Origin: Zygnema cylindricum | Taxonomy: Eukaryota; Streptophyta; Zygnematophyceae; Zygnematales; Zygnemataceae | DNA length: 64,000 nucleotides | Direction: 5' to 3' | Assembly: GCA_037447655.1 (NCBI GenBank) | Contig: JBBHKE010003555.1 | Location: 62,001-126,000, forward strand | Part shown: positions 36,138-48,046 of the stretch, one piece after another | How positions within the stretch are numbered: the first letter of the stretch is position 1 | Layout: each line of letters opens with the position of its first letter | Program-made: the position numbers and the translations under genes | Notes under the pieces: generated by a model | The model's database searches: none | What the model was told of the DNA's origin: nothing | Seen by the model: only the letters and a program-made list of their open reading frames with translations

Positions 36138-36409
36138 CTGTATCTATATTGATAAAGAGACTCTATAAAGCTTTTCGCAGCTAACAAAAGAAAAGAAATT
36201 GTATTTCAAAAATTGCGATGGAAAAAACCATCAAGGTACAAAGGAGTTCAAAAAAGGGAAATAAGCTCTTAATGTTAAAAAATAGCCAAAGGAAACTAAG
36301 GTAATGAAAACATGTGAAGACACCAAATCTGACTAGAATAACGACCAAACTAAGCAAATTTACTAAAGATGACACTATACAAAGGGGTAAACTACGCAAC
36401 TCTAACAAA

Positions 36410-37900
36410 TTAAACTCCACACCCTCGAAGATCGTGGATGTGGATTAGATCCCTTGGTGGAAGATCTGGGAGACCCCGCCTGTTATCCGCCACCGTGCCC
36501 CGCCGTAGAATGGCCACGGCTTGTGCTCGTTGAAGAGCTACTAATACTAGTTGGCGGTAAAACGCAACGAGAAGGCTCGGGGGAGGGCTCCCGCGACCCC
36601 GGGTTTCAAATGGTTTCTTCGCACAGTCGCAAAGGAAATCATCAAAAGACTTGTCCAAAGTACTGAAATTTTTGCGGCAAATGGCACAAATTGGCCCGTC
36701 GGGTCTCGATGAGCGTAATCTATTTCCTTAGAAGTTGTTGCGTCTCGAGCCTCCACGCCCGTATGTATCGCCGCGCGAGAGGAAATGTGGAACCCAGTCA
36801 GATCCGTGAGGACTACGTCACCCAAAGTCCTCCCAACCCCATGGAGGAAAATAAAGTCAACCCGAGGACTTTGAAGGTCGTTAGACTAGGAGTGAGGAAG
36901 TAGTACATGAGAAACCTTGCGCCTCACAGTGAAGCCTGCGTCGGTGCCAATTGCAGTAATTGTGTCCCGAACCAAATCAACTGAAGCCTGCGTCGGTGAC
37001 AATTGCAGCAATTGAGTCGTGAACCAAATCATGCGCAACAGTACGTTCACCACCCCAAGAGCAACGTAGTAAGTGAATCCCGTCCAAGTCGATAGGTCGG
37101 TTACAAACACAATGGGGTCGTCGAAGAACCGCAGGGTGAGGCAAATCGAAACGTAGACGCAAGGCAAATGTGAACTAGTCAGAAGTCAAACAAAGTGTCA
37201 AGAAAATCAACCACGCACCAACCCCCAGCCTATAACACGAACGTAGTCGAGCACGCGATTGAGCAAAGGTAGCCCGTTGGAAATGTTATGAAACTCAGCC
37301 GCTGCCTATTGGTCGTTTATGCGCCGTTGGAGATAAAAGTTGTTGTCAGAAATAACAGTTTGAAAAGGTGGAACCTGGTTTCGTGAATCGGGTGAGAGGA
37401 GTGCAAAGAGCCTCATGAAAAGGAAAAATGTTTTCCTCCACCTTAGGGACCACATAGGCCAGAAATTGGAACGCCATCGACGATAAATCAAGAGGTGATA
37501 GTAGGTGCCACCAAAGCCTAACCACCAAAATAGGCTGTCAAAGCAACTCTAGCCATAGGAATCAAACCTAAACCGCCATTCAAAATAGGGACACTTTTTT
37601 GTTGGCGGGCAAACAAGCCTTCTGGCCCAAAAATCCCATGCCAAACGAGGTGGTAGAGCAAGCTAAAAAGTTTGTTGTGAAAGTCATTAAGAGAAGACAA
37701 AAACAGAGCCATTGGTGGGATTGTCCGGTTTAGACAGAGAGGACGTTGAGCAAAACAACGGGTGAGGACTACAAAAGCCACTTGGAGTCGGAGAGCTTAT
37801 GTAGTTCATTAGTGTGCGAGAAGACCTCCAACAAAGCATCAGTAACAACTTGGTTCACCAAAGATGGGGCTCCGATAAAGGGATCCTAAAACTTTAATTC
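36410..37900 (-). pseudogene. Non-LTR retrotransposon (LINE) C-terminal remnant
   Basis: Minus-strand fragments read, from right to left, a thumb-like region (ILNGGLGLIPMARVALTAYF at 37518-37781), a segment around 37306-37528, a cysteine-histidine cluster C-x-C, H and C in PHCVCNRPIDLDGIHLLRC (about 37050-37120), and then DVVLTDLTG with downstream E and K residues (36547-36825). This order resembles the part after the RT domain in plant LINE-type proteins. Several frameshifts separate the pieces and the RT catalytic core is not seen. Assignment to a LINE clade is not possible by eye. Confidence 0.55.
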
Positions 37901-38103
37901 TCTTTGTCGAAGACGCAATTTGAAAACCCATATGAACGTGGTAGTTTGACGGGGAGCCTTGGGGGCACCACACCACACACTTAGATGGATTAACTGATAA
38001 ACCGATTATTGAAATTAAAGGTATTTTTTAGGTTATTTAATTGATTTAAGTAAGAGCAGGAAAAAACAGAGGCAGTCTGCTTCTAGCATCTCTCTCTAGC
38101 CTC

Positions 38104-38991
38104 TGAAAATCTGTGGTTTCCATTGACCCACAGAATGAGCAACCTATGTAAAGCCTCTAGGATAATATTTGCCCCTTCCACTTTCCCACTGAATAAGTGC
38201 CGCCCAGGCACACAAATATTCTGACCACAATCACCCCTGTGAGGACAAGACTCCCTTGAGTCAAACGCAAAAAGAATCACTGAATTTGCTCCCCTTGCAG
38301 TAAGTTATGGCTGGTCAAATATGACCTCTATAGTTACAAACTCTCTTAGAGAGAGGTACCTAAGTATTACTAAGTCTTGGTCTGCCTACTCACGACTACC
38401 TACTACTAAACCCTAGTCCAATAGGAACACTATATAGTACAAGAAGGTACAATGGGCGATGTACTTATTGTACGATCATTGTACGACAAGGTCTACAAGG
38501 TGACACCTGTCAAATCTGAAGCCATGGTTCCTCCTCCCATCTTCTCCGATATCAAATAATGTGGCGCCACGTGGCACTCCGTGACGCTATCTCCGTATGC
38601 CGCCAAAAGCTCACTTTGCTTGGCGGCTATAATGCCGGCCCTTCGATCAAAATATATTTTACACGGTTCAGATTTGCGTACAGGCATGAATTGCTCCTTT
38701 TGGTTAGTCTGTTGTTAATTAGCTATTGCGTTAATATTTATATATCTTTCAAACCCGTCACGTGCATCGTTTCGATAACTCCTTATTGGTTAAGACATAT
38801 GACTGTATAGAGGTCGACAGTCCCAGGTTCAAATCTGGACCTAGGCATCATTCTAGTTAAAATACCCTCTTCTTCAAAATCTGCCACTTTCTAAATATGG
38901 CGGCAGCCATAGCGTGCCTTTGATCCTCACTCTCTTTCTTTAAAGTAAAGCTAAAACAGAGAAGTGAACTATTAATTACCTCTTTTCAACA
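38104..38991 (-). repeat. Element B 3' LTR
   Basis: 888 bp. It contains the conserved palindrome GACTCCCTTGAGTC at 38249 and a tRNA-like module on the plus strand: A-box-like TGGTTAAGAC (38787-38796), B-box-like AGGTTCAAATCT (38825-38836). No T4 run follows directly, unlike the A and D families. Confidence 0.83.
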
Positions 38992-39089
38992 CTCCCCTTA
39001 ATTCCTAGTCACTTTTTAATTTTAATCCACATTTTCCCTGCAATAAATCAACTTAGGGGAAGGCAATTTTTTTGTCATCATGTCTGCAA

Positions 39090-39893
39090 TCATTTCTCTT
39101 TCAGTTTTATAAACCAGTTTAATAATTTATTTTCAACCTTCTCTTTGACAAAGCTTAGTCTAATATCCATATGCTTAGCTTTGAAATGATGTTTTGGATA
39201 AATTGCAATAGAGATAGCAGCTTGATTATCACAACAAACATTTTGAGTTCCAGACTTCATGAACCCAAGTTCTTCAAGAAGAGATTTAACCCACATTAAT
39301 TCTTTGGTGGTAGCACAGGAAACCATGTGTTCAACCTCCATAGTGGACAGAGCAACTACTTTTTGTTGCTTGATACTCCAACAACATGTACCGGATCCAA
39401 TTTGCAACACATATCCAGTCGTACACCGCCTTAAAGGCACATATCCATAATTGGCATCACTCCAGGTGGTGATGTTAGTGTGCTCCCCTCCCAAATGCAA
39501 CCATAATTCCCTTCTCCCCACCAGATACCTCAATACCCTTTTGGCAGCCTCCCAATCTCTTTTTCTTGGTTCATCTAGACTTCTACTAAAGACACCTACA
39601 GCTGCAGCTATATCCGGACGGGTATAGTTCATAAAATAAATTAAACTGCCTACAATCTGCCGATAAGGAATATTTTCCATAAATTTTCTTTCTATCTCAT
39701 CTATCTCATCCATCTCATCATTAATGATCAATATTCCTCTCTCTTCACTCCCCTCAAACATTTTCTTCAAATCCATAGGAGTAGTACATACGTTTGCCTT
39801 TTCCATCTGAAATTTTTCTAGCATATTACCGATTGCTTCTTGTTGAGTGAGTCTTATAATTATTCCCTCTATCTCTCTCCATTTGAATTCCAA
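39090..39893 (-). pseudogene. Element B RT connection and RNase H
   Basis: 267 open codons carrying YRQIVGSLIYFMNYTRPDIA, LWLHLGGEHTNITTWSDANY, STMEVEHMVS and the DNQAAI and KHMDIRLSFVKEKV landmarks of Copia RNase H. This frame is intact but isolated from the rest of the polyprotein, and the expected C-terminus is replaced by a short tail. Confidence 0.85.
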
Positions 39894-40523
39894 AAGTATA
39901 CTTTGCTTTGCCGAGATCTTTCATGTCAAAACGGCTTCTAAGATCTTGTTTTAGTTTGTTAATTTTATATAAGGACTTGCTTAAGACTAACAAATCACCC
40001 ACATAAATAGCAATAAATATCACGCCATCCTCATCCTCAAATAAATATATGAAGTGATCTGAACTTATTCTGATATACCCCACACGGTCAGAAATTCGTC
40101 GAGCTTTATATTCCACTGTCGCGGGGCTTGCTTAAGCGCATAGAGTGATTTTATCAGTTTGCAAACTTTGTTTTCTTCCCCATTTTTCGCGAATCCTTCT
40201 GGTTGCCTCATGTAAATTTCTTCTTCCAACTCTCCGTGCAAAAAGGTCGTTTTAATATCCATCTGGTGTATTTCCATATCCTTTGCTGCGGCTATACTTA
40301 AATGGATTCTAACAGAAGGAAATCTGACTACAGGTGCAAAGGCTTCTTCGTAGTCTATCCCCTCTTTCTGAGTATATCTTTTTACAACTAACCTAGCTTT
40401 GTACCTCTCAATGGTATTATCCGGGTTTAATTTAAGTTTAAAAACCCACTTACATCCGATCGGTTTTCGGTCCGGTGGAGAATCTACCAACTCCCATGTA
40501 TTGGCTTCCATGATAGAGGCCAT
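39826..40523 (-). pseudogene. Element B reverse transcriptase, two overlapping frames
   Basis: 40065-40523 carries the N-terminal RT half (CKWVFKLKLNPDNTIERYKA, then HGELEEEIYMRQPEGF and LYALKQAPRQW). 39826-40116 carries the rest in another frame. The catalytic motif reads YVGD in place of YVDD, so one catalytic aspartate is lost as well as the frame being broken. Confidence 0.85.
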
Positions 40524-40580
40524 TTCTTCATTTATAGGTATGATCCACCAGCTACTTTCTGGGGTGGTTATGGCCTCTAA

Positions 40581-42070
40581 CTATGTCAGAGGTTCATTCG
40601 GGTGAGACATCTTTGTCAGTTGGTTATTTCTTTGTCTTTCTTGAAGTCGTTTACTAATTCTTCTTCCCCCTTCAAAATCCAAAGCCGGTATAAAAGGCAT
40701 CCTTGGGTTTTGTTTAGAAAGATTTTCAGCTCCCCTATCTTCTAATTCCGATGTCTCATCAAAATCCTCATCGGTTTCCAGTTCGTATTGTGGCGTTGCT
40801 TTGGATGTTGTCCTTTCCTCCTCATTTGGTAGATCTGCAAATTTTCCTTTTCCTCCATCTTCCTTCTCTTCATTTTCAAAGTCAAAGTTAGAAAACTGAT
40901 CCGTTTCAAATCTGATTTTGACTTCCTTGTTATATTTGAATGGATCAATGGACTTCTCTTCATTCATCACCACTATGTGTTTTACCAGAATTATATCTCT
41001 CTTTTTCAAGTCATACACTCGGTATCTTTTTGTGCTCTCATCATATCCTACAAGATATCTTGGTTTCCCTCTTCCCTCTAACTTCCATTTAGTCTTATCG
41101 GAATCCAAACTGTAGACTTAACTTCCGAACACTCTTAAACTAGACAAATCAGACTTTCTTCCCGTCCACCTCTCATACAGAGTTTCCTCCTTATTTGCTG
41201 ACGTCAGGACTTTATTTTTGATGAAATTAACATATTTCATAGACTCATTGCAACCGTATCCTCTTATCAGTTAACATATTCTGGATATATCTCCTAAATT
41301 CTATTCACTCTTTGTGCTACTCCATTTTGTTCCGGATTATAGAGAACAATTTTCTCATGATGAATTCCTTCTTCTTTAAGATATTATTCAAATTCCCTTG
41401 AGGTGTATTTTTTCCCATTACCACTTCTTATCTCTTTTATTGAGGTTTCATATAGTTTTTCACTCCATACTTTAAACTCTTTGAAACATCTTAATACCTC
41501 TGATTTATGTCTGAGAAAGTATACCTTCGTGTATCTAGACCAATCATCTGTGATGGTTAACATCTATCTCTTCCCCCCATGTGAAGCATACATAGTTGGT
41601 CCCGAAACACCAGTGTGAATTAGATCCAATAATTTCTCTCTCCTAAAGGTGGTTGCCTTTGGAAATGGAAATCTATGAATCTTCCCTTGGGCACATCCGC
41701 TACAATCATCAAAGGACTCATCATCCTCAAAAGTAATACCCTCCACAATTCCTTTTTTCTTCATTTTCTTTAATCTATCTAGATGCACATGCCCCAACCT
41801 TTTGTGCCAAAGCATCATCTCACTTGCACACGAGTAGAGAACACTATTTTCAATGCAAAGAACAATTATGAACATCCCTTGACTGCCCTTCTCAGCTATG
41901 AAATAAACCTCATTATCAAAGCTTGCTGTGAAGATTCCTTTCCTAGTTCCTGTTTCAAACACTATTTCATCTGGGACAGCTGTTGAAACTAGGTTCTTGC
42001 TAAGTTGTGGAATGTAAAGAACGTCTGATAGTGTTACAATTGAGGCCTTTCCATCAACTAAAACCTTCAA
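40581..42070 (-). pseudogene. Element B integrase region
   Basis: 41564-42070 contains the zinc-binding GAG-pre-integrase module (WHKRLGHVHLDRL, CSGCAQGKIHR). 40581-41108 contains the integrase C-terminal part (PRYLVGYDESTKRYRVYD) and linker. The core between about 41109 and 41563 is frameshifted, so no full set of DDE residues is in frame. Confidence 0.82.
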
Positions 42071-42097
42071 ATCAACAGTTCCAACAAGACTTATGGT

Positions 42098-43410
42098 TTA
42101 TTCTCTACCATCTCCGTACTCTATTTCAACTGTTGGGATCTTTCTGAGTTTAGTGAACCACCACTTATCTTTGCACATATGCATTGAGGCCCCTGAGTCT
42201 ATGATCCACCCATCCTCGGGTGGATCCCTCTTACCTCCGAAAGCACATTTTTGTCTCCGTGGAATGTCGAGATGCTTTTCAGTGGTTTTTGAATTAAGTA
42301 GAAGCTCCTCAAGCTCCGCTTCCTGTTTAGTTTCTTCGTCCTCTTCCTCATCATGAACTTGAGTCAGAAAAGCCTTTTTCTTTCCTCCATCCTTTGAGGT
42401 TTTTTGTCCATCTTTCAGTCGAAGATCTGCAAGTTTAACATAATCTGCCATAATAGTGTCCCGGTTTCTTGCAGAAGTGACATAATTCTCCTTGAGAAGT
42501 TCCTCTCCCGTGTCAATCAAATTTGCCACCTCCTTCTCCTTTTCCACCAAAGTTTTGATATGGATCTTTCCCTCTCTCTTCGTCACGCTTCTGCCAATCA
42601 ACTCCTGCAGACAATGCTTGAACACTTGGACTCCCTCTCCTAGGCTATATGGTGCTTTCTTTCACTAAAATCATTCTCACTGTGTCATCCCAATTCCAAT
42701 TGCTATCTCCTATGTCATGCAATCCGTTAATGATATTCTCATACTCTTCAGGTAGTTTCATAATTAATGTATTCACTCTTTGTCTCTCAGACCATGAGTT
42801 ACCTGCACTCTCGAGCTCTCCAAAAAATGCTCATAAATCTTTGCAATAATTATTCTTGCTTCCTCCCTTATAACTATAAGCTGCGATCTTATTTTCTGCC
42901 AAATGTTACTGCTCCAATGATCCACTCTTATATTTGTTAACAAGTGATATCCAAATCTGAGATGAAGATTTGACATGTATAAGGGGAATGGCAATGCCCT
43001 TTGCTACACTTTTAAGAATTAAGAGCTTAGCAACCTTGTCTTTGTAGTTCCACTTTTCATACTATGATCTGTCGGTCTGAACCCTTCTTAACGTTGCTGG
43101 TGGTGTTGCTACCGCTATCGCCTTCGACAATAGTGTCACTTGAGTTGCAACTCCTCCCTTTTCTCCTTCCATGACAATCTCCTCTCCTTCCTCATCTTCA
43201 TCCTCAGTGATGGTGGTAGCTGTTCTGGCTGCTGTAGTGACGGAGGTGCCAGTAAAACGTGTCCCTCCAAACCCAGGTGGAGGTGGGCATCAAATTTGTC
43301 TAGTAACTATGCCCCATAGATGCTTCTCAAATAGTTTTCCCTCCATCATCATTTCCCAAAAAAGAAGTCTGATCCCTCAAATAAGGGCACCCTAGAGTGG
43401 GCCCATAACG
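42098..43410 (-). pseudogene. Element B gag and protease
   Basis: 42098-42625 ends with an intact protease motif IIDSGASMHMCKDK, but the preceding CCHC knuckle has lost its cysteines. 42773-42994 and sequence up to the LTR are gag fragments. The gag start would lie just inside the LTR, running through the primer site as HVMGPL and then hitting a stop at once. Confidence 0.78.
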
Positions 43411-44301
43411 TGAAATGATGTGGTCTCCATTGACCCACAAAATGAGGAGCCTAAGAAAACGCCTCTAGGATAATGTTTGCCCCTTCCACTTTCCCACTAA
43501 ATAAGCGCCGCCTAGGCATAAAATTATTCTGACCACCCTCACTCTTGTGAGTACAAGACTCCCTTGAGTCAAACGCAAAAAGAATCACTGAATTTGCTCC
43601 TCTGAGCAGTAAGTCATGGCTGGTCAAAGATGACCTTTATAGTTACAAGCTCTCTTAGAGAGAGGTCCCTAAGTATCACTAAGTCTTATTCTGCCTACTC
43701 ACGACTACCTACTACTAAACCCTAATCTAATAGGAACACTATATAGTAAAAGAAGGTACAATAGGCGATCTACTTATTGAACGACCATTGTACGAGAAGG
43801 TCTACAAGGTGACACCAGTCAAATCCGGAGCCATGATTCCTCCTCCCATCTTCTCCGGTATCAAATAATGTGGCGCCGCGTGGCACCTCGTGACGCTATC
43901 TCCGTATGCCGCGAAAAGCTCACTTCGCGTGGCGACTATAATGTCGGCCGTCCGATCCAAACATATTTTACACGATTCAAATTCGCGTACATGCATGAAT
44001 TGTTCCTCTCCGTTAGTCTGGTGTTAATTAGCTATCGCGTTAAGGTTTATATATCTTTGAAACCCGTCACGTGTATCGTTTCGATAACGCCTTAGTGAAT
44101 AAGTTACGACTACATAGTGGTGCGCAGACCCAGGTTCAAATCTAGACCTAGGCACCATTTCGGTAAAATATCCTCTACTTCTAAATCTGTCACTTTCTAA
44201 ATATCGCGGCAGCCATGGCGTGCCTTTGATCCTCACTCTCTCTCTCTCTTTAAAGTGGAAATAGATTACAGAAGTGAACTATTAATTACCTCTTTTCAAC
44301 A
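43411..44301 (-). repeat. Element B 5' LTR
   Basis: 891 bp, partner of 38104-38991, with the same palindrome and a decayed tRNA-like module (CAGGTTCAAATCTAG around 44130-44146). Confidence 0.83.
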
Positions 44302-45124
44302 GCGAGGGATCTCCTTCTCCTCGAGAATCTTGTCAAGAAGAAGCTCCCCATCCTCCTCCTCAAAGGACTCATCCTCGGTCTATCCTTTCATGTTTGTGAC
44401 CACAAGTGCCTTCTTGTTCCCTCCGGAAGAACCCCCTCCACGGTTCTTCTGGAGCCTCTGCTGTGACAGCTTGACACGATCTGCTATGAAGTGTCCTGGC
44501 TTTTGCAAAAGTTACAAAGACCCTTTAAGGGGCCTCGCGCCTCCAGACTGATCTCTCTCTCCTTTGTACGATTTCTTCGGATCTTTCCCCCACCGGTTTG
44601 CTCCTTTAGCTAGAGCTTGGATGCTCTTTCCACCATCTACGAATCTTAATTGTGTTCTCGTGCTTAAGTATCATCCAGACCACAATGTTCCAATTCCATG
44701 AACTGTCAGCCATTTCTTGTACTTGGTACACTATGTTTTTATACTCGTCAAGTAACTTCATGATGAGAGTGTTAACTTTCATCTTAATTCTACCTGTCCA
44801 CCCGGCACTCTCTCCATAAACAAACAAGAGATCATTACAATAGTCTAACATCTTTCCCCCTTTGTAAGTATAATTCCCTAACTTTTACTCGGCCAACTAG
44901 TGCTCCTGAATAGTACTACCTCTGTAGATCTCCATTAAACTCGCCCACAACTCCTCGGCCTTATAAATGTGAAGGTGGGGGGTTGCCAAAGCCTAAGTGA
45001 GGTGTCGTAGGATGAAATTTTTGGCTGCCATGTTGGTGTCTTCTCACGTGTGGGTATCATTCTTCACGGTCTTCATGCCCGCCCCTCTGGGTGCCATGGG
45101 AATAGAAGCAATAGGAGTAAGAGG
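44302..45124 (-). pseudogene. Element C gag fragment, left part
   Basis: Sequence closely related to the zinc-knuckle and capsid region of element D (compare 49370-50160) but interrupted by stops. The frame 44606-44851 matches the gag piece LDYCNDLLFVYGESAGWTGR. It is cut at the left by the LTR of element B and at the right by insertion of element D; the reading resumes at 51418. Confidence 0.8.
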
Positions 45125-46128
45125 TGCAATTCTGTGTCCTCCATTGGACTACAGAATACAGGAAGCCTCTAGATAGTATTTAACTAACCCACTTTAAGCC
45201 ACAACCACTGCTGCCCAAGAAGGCAAACTGACAATTTGACTGCCCCACTATGCAGTCTGGACTCCCCTGAGTCCGTAGCAAAAAGAATCACTGAAAACGG
45301 CAAACGAGCCGATTAGTTATGAGTCGGCAAAGATGCCAAGTTTATACAAACTCTCAAAAAGAGAGAGAGGTTCATATCTACCAAAGTTCTCTAAGTCCTA
45401 AATCCCTCTCACAAACCCTATCTATTGAAGTACGAACCAATCGGATCACTGTAGAGTACAGAAAAGTACTATGGCCGATGAACTTTTTGTACGGCCCATG
45501 TACGGCAACGCCATTAAGTAGACGCGTGTCCACTTTTCACTTGTCCTTATGTTCGCCGGAATTCCTGCAACCAAATGTCGTCCCTCCACGTGGCGCCACA
45601 TCACGCCATGTCCATAAACGCCAAAAGTGACCATTCCGTGATCTCGGCATTGATGTACGCCGTTAGATCAGATTCGATATTAAATGTCCGCCGTCGAAAA
45701 ACAAATGTCCGATTCATTTGTTTGCGTGCGAGATAATGTTCGCACTATATAATACTTGGTTCCATGTTCTTTCATTCGTAATTCCGTTAATCGAATTCAT
45801 AGACGTAACATTGTTTAAGTAAATATCAAACCTAATGTATGCTAACGGACTTCTACGACAGACTGGTTAGAGCTAACGGCTAAGCCGCGCTTTGCCGGTC
45901 GGAGGTTCGAGTCCTGTCAGACTCAACCTTTTGTTGAGAGTTACATAAGTCACTCTTTAGCCCTGCCTGCTTAAGTTAGGACAGCCATGGCTTAGCCACC
46001 CTCTCTATCCCTCATTGACTACGACAAGTATGGTGGGAAGAGAGAGGAGGCGGAGGCAGGTTGTCCACCTTTTCTATTTGTACTAAGTTCAGACCTAGGA
46101 ATACCATATAAAAATAATAATTTGAACA
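45125..46128 (-). repeat. Element D 3' LTR
   Basis: 1004 bp, TGCAATTC to TTTGAACA on the plus strand. It carries the GGACTCCCCTGAGTCC palindrome (45259-45274), a TATATAAT stretch near 45747, and the tRNA-like module at about 45851-45932. Confidence 0.88.
45851..45932 (+). other. tRNA-like module in element D LTR (class II-like)
   Basis: A-box-like TGGTTAGAGC (45864-45873), a GCTTTGCC stretch reminiscent of the long variable arm of tRNA-Ser, B box GGTTCGAGTCC (45904-45914) and a T4 run at 45929-45932, all in tRNA-like spacing. Small hairpins GTTA/TAAC and CGGC/GCCG replace a normal D arm, and the acceptor pairing is imperfect (about 5 of 7). It may be a Pol III unit antisense to the element. 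The same module recurs at about 51137-51220 in the other LTR, and in LTR G. Confidence 0.55.
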
Positions 46129-46141
46129 CTCCCTTTATTTT

Positions 46142-46960
46142 CTAGTCTAATTTAAATTTCATTTTTAATCCACACTTTTCCCTGCAATATTTTAACTTGG
46201 GAGAAGGCACCAGTTTTGTCATCATATCAGCTACCATTTCCTCATCAGATCTATATACAAGGTTCACGATTTTATTCTCAACCTTTTCTCTTACAAAACT
46301 TAATCTTATGTCCATATGTTTAGCCTTAAAATGATGTTTTGTATTAGCTGCAATTGCAATGGCAGCTTGATTATCACAAAACACTTCATGCACTCCCTCC
46401 TTCATATACCCCAGTTCTTGCATCACGGATTTGACCCACATCAACTCTTTCACAGCAGAACAAGAGGCCATGTACTCAGCCTCCATAGTAGACTGAGCAA
46501 CCACCTTTTGTTGCTTACTGCTCCAACAGCAAGCCCCTTCTCCAACATACAACACGTAACCAGAAGTGCATCTTCTCATAGGTGCGTCCCCATAACTGGC
46601 ATCACTCCAAGTAGTGATGTCAGTGTGCTCCCCTCCCAAATGCAACCATAACTCTCTGGTTCCTACCAGATATCTCATGACTCTCTTAGCTGCCTCCCAA
46701 TCCCTCTTCCTAGGATCATTAAGACTCCTACTGAGTACTCCAACTGCTGCCGCTATGTCCGTCCGGGTACAATTCATAAAATAGATTAAACTTCCTACGA
46801 CCTGTCTATAAGGAATAGTCTTCATAAACTCTCTCTCTTCTGTACTCATTTGATCATCTAAGATCATCACTCCTCCTTCTACACTCCCATCACTTACTTT
46901 TTTCAAGTCCATGGGAGTGGTACAACTGTTAGCATTTTCCATCTGGAATTTCTCAAGCAT
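46142..46960 (-). pseudogene. Element D RT connection and RNase H
   Basis: 272 open codons with YRQVVGSLIYFMNCTRTDIA, QSTMEAEYMASCSAVKELMW, DNQAAIAIAANTKHHFKAKH and MVADMMTKLVPSPKLKYC up to the natural end of a Copia polyprotein. Reads as an intact RNase H domain, separated from RT by a single in-frame stop (GAG TGA GAT) near 47010. Confidence 0.9.
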
Positions 46961-47011
46961 ATTACCTATTGCTTCTTTCTGAGTAAGTCTGATAATCTTC
47001 TTCCCCCTATC

Positions 47012-47881
47012 TCACTCCATTTGAATCCTCAAAATATATTTTGCCTCCCCTAAATCTTTCATATCAAATCTGCTTCTAAGATCTGTTTTTAACTTATTTA
47101 TCTTTTCCAAGGATTTACTCAACACAAGCAAATCATCCACATAAATTGCAATAAAAATGACACCGTTCTCATTTTCAAACATATAGATAGAATGGTCAGA
47201 GGTGATATGGATATATCCCAGACTGGTATGAAACTCATCTAGTTTCTTATTACACTGTCGGGGAGCCTGCTTTAGTCCATATAAGGACTTTATGAGCTTG
47301 CAGACTTTGCTCTCTTCTCCTTCTTCCACGAACCCCTCGGGTTGCCTCATGAAAATTTCTTCCTCTAACTCACCATTAAGAAACGCAGTCTTAATGTCCA
47401 TCTGGTGGATTTCCATGTCTTCCGCTGCTGCCAGGCTGAGGAGAATCCTTACTAATGGGAACCGAACAACAGGAGCAAAGGTCTCCTCATAGTCAATCCC
47501 CTCCTTTTGGGTGAACCCCTTCGCTACCAATCGAGCCTTATACCTCTCAATTGTATTATCTAGGTTCAGTTTTAGTTTAAATACCCATTTACATCCAATA
47601 GGTTTTCTGTCTGGAGGGCAATCCGCTAGTTCCCAAGTATTTGCTTCCATGATAGAAGCCATCTCATCATTTATGGCTCGAATCCATCTTTCTTTCTTTG
47701 GACTATTCACTGCCTCTAAGTAAGACTGAGGCTCATCTGGGTGAGATAGCTTAGTTACCTTATGAGCAGCTTGTTTTTCCTGTATCCTTTTGCTTCTCCT
47801 CCTTCCTCCCTCAAACTCCGAAGCTGGAATGGATGGAAGACTTGGATTTCTTCTCACTGTCTCATCGGCTCCACTGTCCAT
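47012..47881 (-). pseudogene. Element D reverse transcriptase
   Basis: 289 codons covering the linker and RT: CKWVFKLKLNLDNTIERYKA, GFTQKEGIDYEETFAPVVRF, HQMDIKTAFLNGELEEEIFM, SLYGLKQAPRQC and the catalytic IAIYVDDLLVLSK with intact YVDD. This is the best RT in the window. The upstream frame is separated by stops near 47893 and 48046. Confidence 0.9.
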
Positions 47882-48046
47882 GGAAACCGGTTAAAGTCCC
47901 GCTTCTTCTATCTCCTCGAAGTCCATAGGAGTATGTGAGGTTTCCGGTGAGTCTCCTGTATCTTGGATCTCCCCTGGATCTGTAATCACGGCTTCATTCA
48001 TGTCCCTTTCGGGAACGACCGAATTCTCATCACTTTCAAACTCAAA

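Larger units (their letters stand above)
38104..44301 (-). mobile_element. Ty1/Copia LTR retrotransposon B (6.2 kb, decayed)
   Basis: LTRs at 38104-38991 and 43411-44301 start TGAAA and end TTTTCAACA on the plus strand. The minus strand encodes gag-pol remains in Copia order. The primer-binding site at 43396-43409 is AGTGGGCCCATAAC. The flanks (gcctc and gcgag) do not match, and the right flank is gag of element C, so this looks like a recombinant between two elements. Multiple stops and frameshifts inactivate it. Confidence 0.88.
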
